The notes: generated by a model not told the origin, from the sequence alone. 64,000 bases of DNA from Brachypodius melanocephalos (GCA_013398615.1 VZSR01003807.1:1216944-1280943); one strand, 5' to 3'; shown: positions 1 to 11,500, counted from the first letter of the stretch. Numbers and translations are program-made.

Positions 1-94
1 TCAGTTGTATTAAATATGACCAAAAGAAACTTCTGATATATTAATTCAAAGAGCATGTTTATCAGCCTTTTATAAACACTACTCAAAAGACATA

Positions 95-122
95 ACTTTG
101 TTCATCTTACTTTGTTCATCAC
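95..122. repeat. 14-nt tandem duplication
   Basis: Two adjacent copies of a 14-nt unit beginning ACTTTGTTCATC lie at 95-108 and 109-122 and differ only at their last two bases. It is a local duplication with no evident function. Confidence 0.7.
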
Positions 123-2860
123 AGATACTCAACATGCAAACAGTGTTCACAAATGTGTGCTCAGTACAATACAGTATACAAATATTTGAGAAAACACCTT
201 CTGTCTCTGAAGGATAAAGTTTCTAAAGTATATGAACATGAATTTTTTTGAGTAATCTCTCTCATAATAAAACATTACTTATTTTTAAATAAAAATATTT
301 TGGGATGGGGTTTGTGGAAAGTAAAAGAATTCTTGAAGAGGATGCCATAGGACATGACAGAAAGTAAAAATACACACTGAAGAACAAAACTTAATCCTGA
401 TGTAAAACTACCATGAAAACCACATCAGGAACACATTTGCAAATCTCTGGGCATTAGAAACATCAACAAAACAGTCTCATTATAGTATTCCTTTCTCCAG
501 GGTTTGGAGTTTGGCAAAATTAAGCTACAATTTTCTGCTGGACTACATATACAGCAAATTGTAGCAACATTTACATAGCTTCCACACGAACACAGATCCA
601 TTTGCATAGGTTCACAGGCAAATTAAAGACTCTTGTGAGAGTGCCCTTAATCCCAGTTGCACCCTTATATAATAAAACACATTGGCTGTGCTGCTTTCAG
701 GAATAGATTCTTTATTAGGGATGCAGCCAAGTGTCATAGTAGACTGAAAAACAAAACAGCCCAGCTTCAGATACATTCCTTTTCAGAAAACAAATTAAAA
801 ATATGGTTTTATAATTTTTTTTTCGTGTATAACACATTTTCCAGTAGTGAGTTGGTCTGTAAATAGACTTACGTAAAATTAGCATATGTTATTTTCCAGG
901 ATGATCCTTGTACTTGTGACAGATTCTTTACCATACCACATAAATGCTTTGCATTCAAAGCATTTGGTCTCTCTGCCTTGCTGCAATAAAAGAGCTTTTC
1001 AATTATTTTTTAATTGCAGAAAAGCTAAATGAAGTGTGCACTGCAGGCAATTTGGCTTTCTTATTACAAGACACAAGGGGGATCCTGACTGTGCTCTATA
1101 TATTGAAATGAGTAATTTCCTTTGTTATGATCTGGAAAATTTTTAACATTTTATTTTTAAACATAACAACATATATGAAATTGAAAACCAAATTTTAAAA
1201 AACGTTTGCACGCTTTTCCTTTTATATCTGAATAAACGAAGTTTGCTAATTTTCTTTCTGTATTCATTGCACTTCGTAGAATTTATTTCAGGTTAGCCAA
1301 ATGTGTTCCCACCCCCTGCTGCAGCATTATTGCTGTAGCAGAAGTGTTATTTGAACAGTATTTTTTCTGTACTATTCTTAATAGTTGGTTTGTAATATAT
1401 GCAGTAAAGATTTGCTGTATTATTTACAGATCAATTAAATTTTAAGAGTCTCAAAATAATTACCAAAAGCCTTCTCTAGAAGGAGCCACCTAGGCTTACT
1501 TTCACCATCCCTTCTCAGTCGGAATAGGGAACACATCAGTACAGTCACAGATTAGGACTAAACCCAGATCCATGAGATGCAAAGAGTGCCAAACATCACC
1601 TCCACTGGAGGTTATTCTAACATGCCCACACATTCCATGCCCTCCCCTGTGGCTCCTCAGTTATCACACTGAACAAAAAGCACATTGAAGAGGCCCATCC
1701 ACAGCAAGGTATATGCAGGATGAGAAAATGGTTCATCCACTAAATGTGAATCTCCAGCAAGAAGGAATATGCAATGCCAGAGGCCTGGGCTAGGCTTCAG
1801 CTGAAAATGGTCTTAATAAAACAAAACAGCTTTATAAAGCTACAGAACTTGAGGAATTTGTGGCAGTTAGCCACCTTGCAGCATTGTTAAGAAAAGACAT
1901 GACCTTTCCAACCCAAGTGTACTGTGTGGACTTCTATGTTTAATAGAAGAAAGTCTCTTTAGTTCCTTCAGCATCCATTGCAAATTTCTTCCCAGAGTGG
2001 ATAATAACACTTGTGAGGTCTTTAATGCTTGCCCACATTAAAATTACAATATGGAGTTCAAAGAAACTTTTAATTATATTAAGAGTAGTAACAAATGCTG
2101 CAGGAACTAAACTACAGCAACATTAGGCTGAATTTCCAAAATTGTACTCTAATAATGTGGGCTGGAAACATATGTTCCTCAATGGAAGCTTTTAGTGTTT
2201 GCCTCTGGAAAAAATTCATTCTTCTCTTCAACAAATTAATAACAGAATACAAAATCATGGTATTTTGCTTAGGCATTCAAATTTAAATCTTCCACTTCAA
2301 AATCACACCCAGATCTGGTTAAACACATCCTAAAATAAATGCAGGGCTAGACAGAAGTTGCTGTTGGGACAACTTAACTTAATCAGCCTTGAGTGTTAAA
2401 TGACAGGGTTGTCCCAAGAATGGCAAAGACCTTTTAGATGCAGATTTACTAATGCATCAAGGATAACTTTAAAATAGTATTGGGGAAAGTCAGTAGGTCA
2501 GTATGAAACAGTGATGAGCTTTACAATGTCCTGCTTGCTCCCAATTTTCCAGGGCCCTCTATTTCAATTACCATATGGAACAAATGTTGGGTTGTTGCCT
2601 GTTGTTTTCCTTAAGGTGTCAGTACTTCCAGGTACTACTTGAAAATGGGAATGAAACACAAGTGTTTTTTATTTAAAAAAAATTATCTAGATGATGCCCA
2701 CTGGGCTCACTTTGAGTATCAATATACAATCTTTCTATGAATTTTTCACTTCTTCTTTCTTAATGCTACAGTGGAGTACCAGTACTCAGTGCTCTCACTC
2801 CACAATTACAGATGAAAAATGTTCTCAGGCTGAGTGATCACATCTTCTAATCTCACCTCA

Positions 2861-2900
2861 TACCTTCAATTTTTCTTAAATACCTTCAGCTTTTCTTAAG
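2861..2900. repeat. 20-nt tandem duplication
   Basis: Two adjacent 20-nt copies starting TACCTTCA lie at 2861-2880 and 2881-2900 and match at 17 of 20 positions. The unit is pyrimidine rich. Nothing links it to a gene function. Confidence 0.75.
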
Positions 2901-3854
2901 TTTTTAGAGGCCTACACTCTAAGTTTTATCTATAACTAATATAAATTATGTTTCACACTGGTAAGTGGGATCTTCATATATTTTTAAGTGAAGACTTTTA
3001 AGCTATCATTGTTTTCAGGTTTGATCATCAAGAAGATTCATAACATCGACACACTCATATCACTCCTCATGAAAATCTGTGAAGTGTATTAAATGACATT
3101 CAGTACTTGACTATTTTTTGTTGTCGGGAGCATCATGATGAACAACTTTCCAGGTCTCTGGCCAGAGCACAGCCTTGCCTGCATGGCATAGAATGCCTGC
3201 AGAGAGTTGGAGCAGTGACAAAACTATCCTTGCAGATTAAAAGGTAAACCAAGCACTGCTCTACTGGAAATCATGAAGCCTTGGCAGCTGGAGACAGCAG
3301 TAGGGCTTTCCTGCCATATGCAGATAAACCCAAAGTCACATCAGTTCAACTGAAAGTATCTTTTGATCTTGGCAATCTTTCAGCACCCTCATCTCCACTT
3401 TATATACCGTGAGCTAACATGTCTCCTGCTCTCAGCACTGCCTGGGTGGCCAGAAGCTGGGGAAAGTTTTGAGATGATATGACATGCCACACAAGAGCAA
3501 CTGGAACTGAAACTGAACCATGATGACCCACAACATAGCCAGAGGAAACAGATTGGCACGTGTCAGTGAAAAATGGTACAGATCTGCATGGAAAAAGGCG
3601 GACAGAATTCCAAATTGCTAGGAATGTGTGATTCTTTGCTCTTTATTTTACTCAGTTCTTTACACTTTTTATATGAATTTAGCATTTGTAATAAATACAG
3701 CAACTGGGACTTAAGTCTTTGATTCTACGTGGCATGCCCCAGCTCCAGCAGACCAGGATCTTTGGGCCACAAATGGTTAAATGCCACGGGGAATGAGTGC
3801 CATCTACTGGCTCGGGGGTTGCCTTAGATCTGCTTATCACCAATAATAAGCAAG

Positions 3855-4180
3855 AGGAAGTTGTAGATTTCAATGAGGTCTCCTCTCAGCCTCCTCTTCT
3901 CCAGGCTGGATACGCTAAGTGACCTCAGCTGCTCCTCATAAGGCTTCCCCTCTACATCCTTCATCAGCTTTGCAGTCCTCCTTTAGATGCTCTCCAATAG
4001 CTTTACATCTTTCTTACACTGTTTTGCCCAAAACTGCGCCCAGCACTCGAGGTGAGGCTGCCCCAGTGCAGAGCACAGTGGGACAATCCCCTCCCTTGCC
4101 AGGCCGGGCTCACTTTCCTGGCTACCAAGGCACAATGACCCACGTTCAACTTGCCATTGACAAGGACCCCCACATCCTTT
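3855..4180 (-). mobile_element. CR1 LINE fragment, minus strand
   Basis: Read on the minus strand this matches the distal part of avian CR1. The plus strand shows the complement of the hallmark 'CTGGAGAAGAGGAGGCTGAG' block around 3885-3905, followed by complements of the segments about small-town typical CR1 3' regions such as the 'dominant GGGGGATTGTCCC' block near 4079-4092. It is truncated and diverged and has no intact reverse transcriptase. The far boundary near 4180 is soft. The open frame 3919-4545 plus merely crosses this repeat and is not a gene. Confidence 0.75.
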
Positions 4181-4408
4181 TAAATAATTATCACTCAGAC
4201 CCTGACTTCCAGGTCCAGTGGCACGGGAGCAGTGTTCAGCCATGGAGCCACGCTCAGATCTGCCCTTTAGCAAGAGCCAGGCTGAGCACACACAGCAGCA
4301 GACACACTGCAGAGCCCTGTACAAAGCATGCAGTCAGAACAGCTCTACCATACAGGTGCACTCGGGGAGCAGGAGGAAATGACTTTGGGAAACAGAGCAG
4401 ACAGAAAA
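4181..4408. other. Non-coding DNA between two CR1 fragments
   Basis: Unassigned sequence inside probable ARV1 intron 1. It may be a more diverged continuation of the flanking CR1 copies, but I could not match it confidently. Confidence 0.4.
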
Positions 4409-4803
4409 CCAACAGAATCACAGAATGGGTCAGATTGAAAAAGACCACGGGGCGTTATCTGGTCCAGCCTCCCTGCTCAAGCAGGGTCATCGCCGAGCAC
4501 CTAGCACAGGATTGTTTCCAGATGGTTCTTGAACATCTCCAGTAAGGGGGACTCCACAACCTCTCAGGACACTCTGTTCCAGTGCCCAGTCACCTGCACA
4601 GTGAAGAAGTTCTTTCTCACATCCAGATAGAACTTCTGCGCATCAGTTTCTGTCCGTTGCCTCGTCTTTTTGCTTGGCACCACCAAGAAGAGCCTGGCTC
4701 CATCCTCACGACACCCTCCTTTTAGATATTTATTCACATTGATGAGTCCCCCTCTTAGTCGTCTCTTCTCGAACAGGCCCAGGTCCCTCAGCTTTTCCTC
4801 AGC
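4409..4803 (-). mobile_element. CR1 LINE 3' end, minus strand
   Basis: The left edge carries AGAATCACAGAATGGGTCAG, the complement of the short ATTCTRTGATTC-type repeat that ends CR1 elements in their sense direction, so the element runs on the minus strand with its 3' end near 4409. The body contains the complements of the 'GGAACAGAGTGTCC' and 'AAATATCTAAAAGGAGGGTG' blocks of the CR1 3' region. It is about 395 nt, 5'-truncated, and has no coding capacity. It lies in ARV1 intron 1 in the same orientation as ARV1, about 190 bp from exon 1. Confidence 0.85.
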
Positions 4804-4904
4804 CGGATTCAGGGAAAGCGGCCACAACGCGCGGGCATGGCCCAAGCCCGGCAGCAGGGGGCGCTCCAAGGGGCTCAGGCGCCGCGTGCCACCGGGCCCA
4901 CCAC

Positions 4905-4947
4905 CACGTGCCGCGCACCGCCTGCTGACGTCAGAGCTTCCCACGTG
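4905..4947. promoter_or_regulatory. CRE palindrome flanked by two CACGTG E-boxes
   Basis: A perfect ATF/CREB palindrome TGACGTCA sits at 4926-4933, with CACGTG E-boxes at 4905-4910 and 4942-4947. All three fall within 43 bp, just inside ARV1 intron 1 and 44 bp or more from the end of exon 1. TGACGTCA is the classical CREB/ATF site; CACGTG binds bHLH-zip factors such as USF and MYC. Function here is inferred from motif identity and promoter proximity only. Confidence 0.55.
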
Positions 4948-4990
4948 CATTCCTGGCCTCCCCCACCCACTGCCCGCTGCTCCGACTCAC

Positions 4991-5089
4991 GCAGATGGAG
5001 ATACGGAGCACTCCGCGCTGGTAGTCCCGGTACAGCTCCGTCGCCTCCTCATTGCACTCGATGCAGCGGTAGGAGCCGAGCGCCGCCAT
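4991..5089 (-). CDS. ARV1: ARV1 exon 1 (partial gene; ER lipid-homeostasis protein)
   Basis: First coding exon of ARV1, an ER membrane protein needed for sterol and sphingolipid homeostasis. The 33 encoded residues begin MAALGSYRCIEC and end in a region close to human YRCIECNQEAKELYRDY. The metal-binding-type pair C9-x2-C12 opens the ARV homology domain, and C33 at the exon end should start the second pair, completed by the next exon. The donor is GTGAGT directly after the C33 codon (phase 0). The start at 5089 was chosen because upstream in-frame sequence is low-complexity GC-driven peptide; the human protein, as I recall it, has about 30 more N-terminal residues that are poorly conserved, so an upstream start is not excluded. 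The start context has C at -3 and G at +4. The gene continues beyond the left edge and is divergent with TTC13. Confidence 0.9.
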
Positions 5090-5182
5090 GGGGCGCGGGA
5101 TCACGCCCAGCCCTGTCAGCGCTTCCACACCGCCTCCCCGTTTCCGCGTTCGGGAGAGTAGCCGAGCCAGACCGCGCCGCAC

Positions 5183-5202
5183 TGCATCCCGGGAGCTGTG
5201 GT
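5183..5202 (-). promoter_or_regulatory. Candidate ZNF143 (Staf) site
   Basis: TGCATCCCGGGAGCTGTGGT matches the reverse-orientation Staf/ZNF143 consensus TGCATTCTGGGAAATGTAGT at 15 of 20 positions, keeping the TGCAT, GGGA and TGT cores. ZNF143 sites are enriched in bidirectional CpG promoters. The match is by eye. Confidence 0.5.
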
Positions 5203-5324
5203 TCTCCTGCTGCTGCCGAGCGCACGACTGCGGCGGCGGAGAACTCCATGTCCCAGGGGGCATTGCGACGGCGGCCCCCGAGGGTGGGGCGGCGGGGGCA
5301 CCCCGTGTTCCCGGCCGAGGCGGC

Positions 5325-5334
5325 GCGCATGCGC
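5325..5334. promoter_or_regulatory. NRF1 palindrome GCGCATGCGC
   Basis: Perfect 10-bp NRF1 core palindrome, 10 bp upstream of the TTC13 start codon. Its central ATG (5329-5331) is in frame with TTC13 and would add five residues (MRAVK), but it lies in a weak context (C at -3). The position suggests initiation very close to the coding region, or NRF1 binding just downstream of the start site. Confidence 0.65.
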
Positions 5335-5343
5335 GCTGTGAAG

Positions 5344-5527
5344 ATGGCACCTGCCGGCGGGTTGGCGCGGGTTGCGTGGGTGCCGCTGGCCGTGCTGGCC
5401 GTGCTGGCCCGGGCCGCGCTCGCCCTCACCGAGCGCTACCCGGCGCTGTCCCTGCTCCAGCAGGAGCGGCACCGGCAGCGCCACGGCCCGGCGGGGCAGT
5501 GGGCGGAGCAGTACTCGGCCGAGTGCG
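5344..5527 (+). CDS. TTC13: TTC13 exon 1
   Basis: Encodes residues 1-61 plus one base: signal peptide, then a Gln/Arg/His-rich linker and QYSAEC. The GTGAGT donor follows at 5528, phase 1. GC content is far higher than in the other exons because it lies in the CpG island. Confidence 0.93.
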
Positions 5528-8500
5528 GTGAGTCGGGGGCGTCGCCGCGGTGACTGCCCGCAGCCCCGGGGTGGCGGTGCCGAGGCCGCTGGAGCGGCGG
5601 CCGGGGGCGGCGCCGGTGGTGGGGGGCCCGGGGCGGTGCGGGGTGCCGGCGGCCTCTCGGCTGTGCGCGCCGATGCACCTCGGCTGACTCATAGGGAAGC
5701 ATCTCCAGGTGAGCCCGCCGTGCCCTTGTGTGGCGCGGAGCCACAGAGGCTGTGGCAGGGAGCCGAGGAAAATCTATCACCCCTGGGATGGGCAAACCTT
5801 AGGTACCACACGGGAGCATCCCTGCTGCCCCACTCACCTCCTGAGCCCCGCAGCTGGACCCCGCCTGCTCTTTGATTCCTGCTCTCAGTAGTACGGGGAT
5901 GTGCCAGCAGCCCGTGCTCATATTACTGAATTTCTCAGCACAAGATAAGGAGCTGCTGGAGAGGGTCCAGGAATGTGGAACATCTCCCACGAAGAGACTG
6001 TGGGAGCTGGCCCTATTTAGTCTAAAGAAAAGAAGCCTGAGAGGGAATCTCATTAAGGTATATAAATATTTCAAAGGCGGGTATCAAGAGGATGGTGGCA
6101 GACTTTTTACTGATGCCCAGAGACAGAATGAGGAGCAATAGCCACAAACTAAAATATGACAAGTTCCACTTCAACCTGAGGAAGAACCACTTCGTATGAG
6201 GATGTCATGTTTCTTGGAACAGGCTGCCCAGGGAATCTGTGGATTTTCCCTATCTGGAGACATTCAAAACCCACCTGGATGTCTTTCTGTGTTACCTGCT
6301 CGAGGTGACCCTGCAGGAGGGTTGATGATCTCCATAGATCTCTTCCAACCATATCAGTTCTGTGTTTCAATGAATGAGATGTGGCTTGATTTAATTTCAG
6401 CTACAGTTATATGTATTTTACTGGGATACTGGATGCTTCTCTTTATGAGTGCCGAGTTTGGTAGCAGATCATCTGCTATTTTTCAGGTTTATTGATGTCT
6501 TGTAATACAGGTATAGTTAAAACTATTTATTTTTATGTGCTTGAATATCTTTTATGTCTGGATCATATGGCTTAATGTGTTACGGTTGTTGATCTTGAGC
6601 ATGTTGTGAGTGGGCCATACAAAAATGCCAGTCTGAATCACAATGTGTGTGTATTAGAGGAGAAGAGCAAGGTTTATCAGTTGCTTGGAATATGATACAA
6701 AATTATGTATAAGAGAATAACCAGTGATGTGTCATGACTTCTTAGCTGTCAGCATGGTTCTGTTATTTTTTTCTGCTCTTTATTTCATAAACTCATATCA
6801 ACAATTCCCATGGTCTCTAACAGCTAATATAAAACCAGTATAATCCACTTGAATATAGTACGTAAACATGAAATCAGTTAGAGAAAGTTATCTCAGGTAA
6901 CTGTTGCTACAAATTACTCAAGCTTAAGCATAAAACAAGAAGACTTTCACCCAGTGTTGAGATAAAAATCTGTATACCCTACAAGTTAAAAAATGGCAAA
7001 GCACTTGATTACATCTGTTACTAGACCTGACATGAATGATTAACCCAAGGCACTCCTTCAGTGGTGCATTTGGAAGATTAGATTCTGATTTTACCGTGGA
7101 TGTTGTTTTAAAGAAACTGATGTAACTAGGATTGATACAAAGAATTCTGCATGAATCATCAGGTATCTTGGGTACCTTGCATGCACTGATAATAAGATAG
7201 CCCCTAGTTACAGAACAACATACTTACCTTCAAATAGTTGTATATCAATTCATGCCTTGCTGTTTTAAATGTTATGACTAAATGAATTGCCAGTTGAAAA
7301 ATTCCCTCAAGCTCTTGGTCTTTGTTTTAGTACAACTTGCACAGAAGCTAAGATTTTTTTTTGGTCTCATAAAAAGACCTCTGGAGGTCTTTTCCCTGGA
7401 GCCTACTACAAGGTCCAAAGTACTTTCTCTGGTTGATGTTTCTAGTTTTTCATGAAGTTGTTAATGTGGTTCAGTTTTGATTATGTCTGACTTGCAGACA
7501 AAGGCCCATCAATTTTTCCCCAAGAACTGCAAGATTTGAAGGGGCCTTTTCCTGCTGTAGCTTGTATCAAGCTTGTGGCTTGGCTGTCTTATTCCCTGCC
7601 ACCTTCCAAAAAATTCCTTCACTAACCGTTGCTGTTGTGAAGAAGGTTATTCGGAGGTAGGCCGTGTCTGCACCTCTTTGTTTTGATGTCTGAAGCGAAA
7701 GTTTCTAAGTTACTGAATCACAAGCACCAACAGGAACAAGTAACGTGTTAACGCTGGCATAGTACAGGAGTGTTTGGCCAATGTGAAGAACAAAGGGCAG
7801 TGATGAAACCTCACGATGGTAGCTCTCTTTTTGGAAACTGTGAGCGGTTGGCCACTGTTCTCACAGGACTGACTTTAAACTTCGACCTTCTGCTTTTTAC
7901 CACCCTTGCTTTTGTTGTAAAACTTCTCCCACTTGTTATGATTTATGGCTCAATGTAGATCTAAGTTCCTGTTTACAGGGAATGATTTTAGATGCTACTT
8001 TGACTTCTCTTTACAAGAATACTGTTTCCTTTTCTCTTTTAGCTCTGTGCTTGTGAGAGATAGGGAATTAACTAACTGCAATCCTTAAGAAGTAAAAATA
8101 TGAGAACACACTCTGTCCCCCAGCCTTTCAAACTTAGCATCAAGCTTAGGTTTACAAACATTGAGGGAGATGATAAAATTTGGTGTTTGTGACATGGATT
8201 CAAAGAGATAATTCTGTATATTTGTTTTTTCTTGTTTACTCTTGAAATGTTTAAAGATGATAGAAGCTTTAGGATCCAAAGATTTGAAAGTCAACAATTC
8301 TATTGGAATAGCAATTAAAAGCATTGTGTAGGGAAAGTAGTGGCTTCTGTAGTTATCAGTCTGAGGGGATGTTGTAGATTATTATTGTTACTTCTTTATT
8401 TGTTTGATAACTTAAGCTTTTTCTCTGCTGTGCCAACAAGCTGTGTTTACTTTTTAAAGAAATTAATCAGTCTTATACTTTGTGTAATGATATTCTCAGT

Positions 8501-11500
8501 AACTTACCTTTGTATGTGTTCAGTCAATTACAGTTCATTATTCTGTTTGCTTTTTGCAGTCTTTATACCTCTGTTTCTTGCAGCTTTTTTCTTACCTCTT
8601 TATGGTCCATTCAATTTATTTTCCTCCTTGGGTCTGGAATGATAATTTCATCTGTTAGTTTTTGGGTGAGAGAATGGAATCATAATGCTGAAAGGGGACA
8701 TGCCTACCCCGAGCTTTTGTTATTTGCTTCCACCTTCCTCCTTTTGTACCTCTGCTCCATTTTTAGCACCTCCTTTTATTAATCTATTTTTAACCAAAAG
8801 CATAAGCATAAGTAGGGATAAAATTAATTATGTAAAACCCGTCATGTCAACTATTGCTTCCTGGCTGTGTGAGTGTAGTGGTATGGGCAGAAAGCACTTA
8901 ATGAAAGTTCTGCCCTGTGGGATGCCCAGTGGGGAAGCTGTTCAGGCAAACATGAGGAAATGTGAGCTATAATAATAGAATATATATGTAACTCTGTGAG
9001 TTCCTACAGGTATTTTCTCTCTTTTCTTCCAGATTCATCATTTTTGCACTTCCATGAATCGGATTGTGACATAGGAGGGTCATCATCTTGTGAATCTATG
9101 CTTTCCCTGAATACAGAAAAAATTCTGGTATGTTATCAAGAATGTAGTGTGAAAAATAATTTTAATAGATTGTTGAAGTCACAGATCACTTCAGCTACAT
9201 GACCAGTTAAAATGAAGCTCAGGGAAATAAATGCAAATAGAATCTATTAATCAGTAGGCATAGCTGGCCAAAAAGCCTAAGTACGAATAAACTCAAGTTG
9301 CTCATAAAAGTAATACTTTGTAATTTGTCTTGAGTCTGTAGGGCTGTCAACTAGTTGAAACAGATATTGTCACTGAGCTAACCTTCACCTAAGTTAATCA
9401 AGCAAACAATTTTTTTGGTTTGGAGGTGCAGAAGCTATGCCTGAAAAGGGGGGAGGTGCATTAGTTTCCCGGATTAACATCTTGACGTTTACCACAAAAC
9501 ACTTGTAGAAGTAAAAGTAATAACTTCTAGTCTCTACAGAAGTAACACTGTATGATGATGAGAGTTAAAGGCTCCAGACTGGATTTTACTAAATGTGATA
9601 CTGACCTGGCATGTAAAGAGTATTCTAACAAAAGAAGAGTGTTTTTTGGTAGAGAGACCTCAAGAGGATTATTTTGGAAATTGGGTTTTCTTGCAACACT
9701 CCTCTTAGCCTTTTGAGAACACAGGTTTGATGTTACATCTTCAGTACAGTGGAGTACAGGTGCTGAAAATCTTCAAATTATTTCAGTGTGAATATACAAA
9801 GTAGCCTTGGCAAATTTTTTAGAAATTATTGGCTATGAGAGAGTGTGTAAACAATATTATAACTGGAAGCAGCTTCTCCAAAGGTGGCAATTAGAATTAA
9901 AACTATAATACTGCAAATCGACTAAGCCAATTATTTAAATTGAATATTCTCATAAGACTTAATCATATATTGGTCAGAAGATCTTTCTAGTTTAGTCCAA
10001 CAGTGCCAGCAATTCTTACTAAGACAGTGAAATGTATATTTGTTGGTAAGAAATTTCCCGGTTAAAAAAACCCCAAAGTGGTTGTTCTAAGGAGAGCAAG
10101 AATTAAACCTGTTGGGATATGGTACTGTAATGAAAATTCTCCCGTTTCTTGAAGACAGAGTGCCTGGCTTTTCTTTTGCATGTAGAGTTGCAGGATGTTT
10201 AACCTATACCTGAATTCAGAGTTTGTTGAGCAAGTGTGAAACCACTTTCTCTGCCACCCCAAAGGTTCTGTTACTCTGTAATGACAAAACAGATGAGTTA
10301 ATGGTACTTCTCTTGCTGTCACATGCAGCTCATTAATCCACAGGAAATTATTCTAATGTATTGTGATATTCTTTTGCTGGTGTCTTATTTTCCAGTACCA
10401 GTGCAAAATCTTGCTATATCTTATCTTTGTGTGCAGACAAAGATGTGTAGATCTGTTTTTGTAAATGCACCAAGGAAGATGTTGTTCTTCAGTAGAAATG
10501 TGGTGTTCTTCCTAATATTAAGACAATTATAGAAGAAGAGTGTTTTGCAGAGTAGAGTATTAAAGGTCATTTTCTGAATGTTACATTACAAGGCCATTTG
10601 TGATATAAAAATGTTGTGTTTGTAGATGCATATGAATTGCAATGTAGATCTAGTTTTCTTATTGTTATATCTGTTGAACCCTGTTCATTTTTGTGCAGTT
10701 TTTTAATTGGCTTTTCTCCATAAGGGAAATAACTGCCACACTCCATTACTGTAGGTGCAGATATAGGTGGAGTAACAATTTTCAGTTATGGTGTAATGTA
10801 GAGCTAACACATCACCTTTAATTGCAGTAAAAAAAAAAAAAAAAAGATTTGTAAAATCCATTTGCTAATCATTCATGCTTTCCAAAATACTCAAGTTTTT
10901 AGAGCAGACCAAATGTTCTCTTTGTAATTAGACACACAGGGCAAAAAGTGTGCAATGGGATTTGACCATTTAACTTTTGCACTATGTAGATAAATGAAAT
11001 ATTGGGGTCATGGACACAAGTAATATGTCCATGTACTTTTGATTGGACAGGCAAAACAACCTTAAAGGAGGACAGTAGTGGAAATGAGCTGTTTAGTTGA
11101 ATTGAAACAAGAGAACTGAATGGAGAGAGATGTTATTTTTCCCTTCTTGTTTCCTGAAACAGTTTGAAAGACCTGTTAATTTAAATGAATATTTTGTATT
11201 TTTTTAACATAAACTACTCTGGTAGGCTTACAGCTATCTATGGAAAGTACTTGTGAAAATAAACAGAGCTGTATTTCTACATTTCTGAGGGACTTGTCTT
11301 TGATGGTATTGGTTTCTATAGGTGTGTTATTTAGGGAACAGACATCCTAGATAAGGCTACAGTTTGAACAAAGTGTAGAACTGATAGAATGTCATTGTTG
11401 GAAGGACAGGCTCTTTAGTATGACATTGTGAAGTTAAACTTTTCCATATTGATGGAGTGATACTATTTTCAGTGTTTATTTTCAGTGTTGTACTCTTCCT

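Larger units (their letters stand above)
1..3854 (-). other. ARV1: Probable ARV1 intron 1 (distal part)
   Basis: AT-rich DNA downstream, on the minus strand, of ARV1 exon 1. I looked on the minus strand for the conserved ARV1 segments that should follow exon 1, such as the second cysteine pair, the FCLLCEAYLRW-like segment and the C-terminal membrane segments, and found none. It is therefore most likely intron, with exon 2 past the left edge. Short open frames here, for example 425-607 minus, resemble nothing I know. The stretch contains two small tandem duplications, at 95-122 and 2861-2900. Confidence 0.5.
5090..5343. promoter_or_regulatory. Bidirectional ARV1/TTC13 promoter
   Basis: Only 254 bp separate the ARV1 start codon (5089, minus) from the TTC13 start codon (5344, plus), so both transcripts must start here. 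The block is CpG rich and has no TATA box that I can see. It contains a GC box near 5286 (GGGGCGG), a ZNF143-like site at 5183-5202 and an NRF1 palindrome at 5325-5334, all typical of CpG-island bidirectional promoters. Start sites cannot be placed from sequence. Confidence 0.85.
4840..5680. promoter_or_regulatory. CpG island over the ARV1/TTC13 start region
   Basis: A strongly GC- and CpG-rich block in otherwise AT-rich surroundings. It covers ARV1 exon 1, the intergenic 254 bp and TTC13 exon 1, and fades into intron 1 of TTC13. The high GC also produces long spurious open frames on all strands. Boundaries are by eye. Confidence 0.85.

Noticed and set aside
425..607. Minus-strand cysteine-rich frame as a possible ARV1 exon
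   Set aside because: Its cysteine spacing and sequence do not match any ARV1 segment.
3919..4545. 208-residue plus-strand open frame
   Set aside because: It crosses minus-strand CR1 fragments and has no start context or homology.
4837..5553. Long overlapping open frames on both strands around the CpG island
   Set aside because: GC-driven absence of stops. Only ARV1 exon 1 and TTC13 exon 1 are supported by homology and splice sites.
8340..8782. Two overlapping hydrophobic frames resembling membrane proteins
   Set aside because: They arise from T-rich intron DNA, which encodes Phe/Leu in several frames at once; no similarity recognised.
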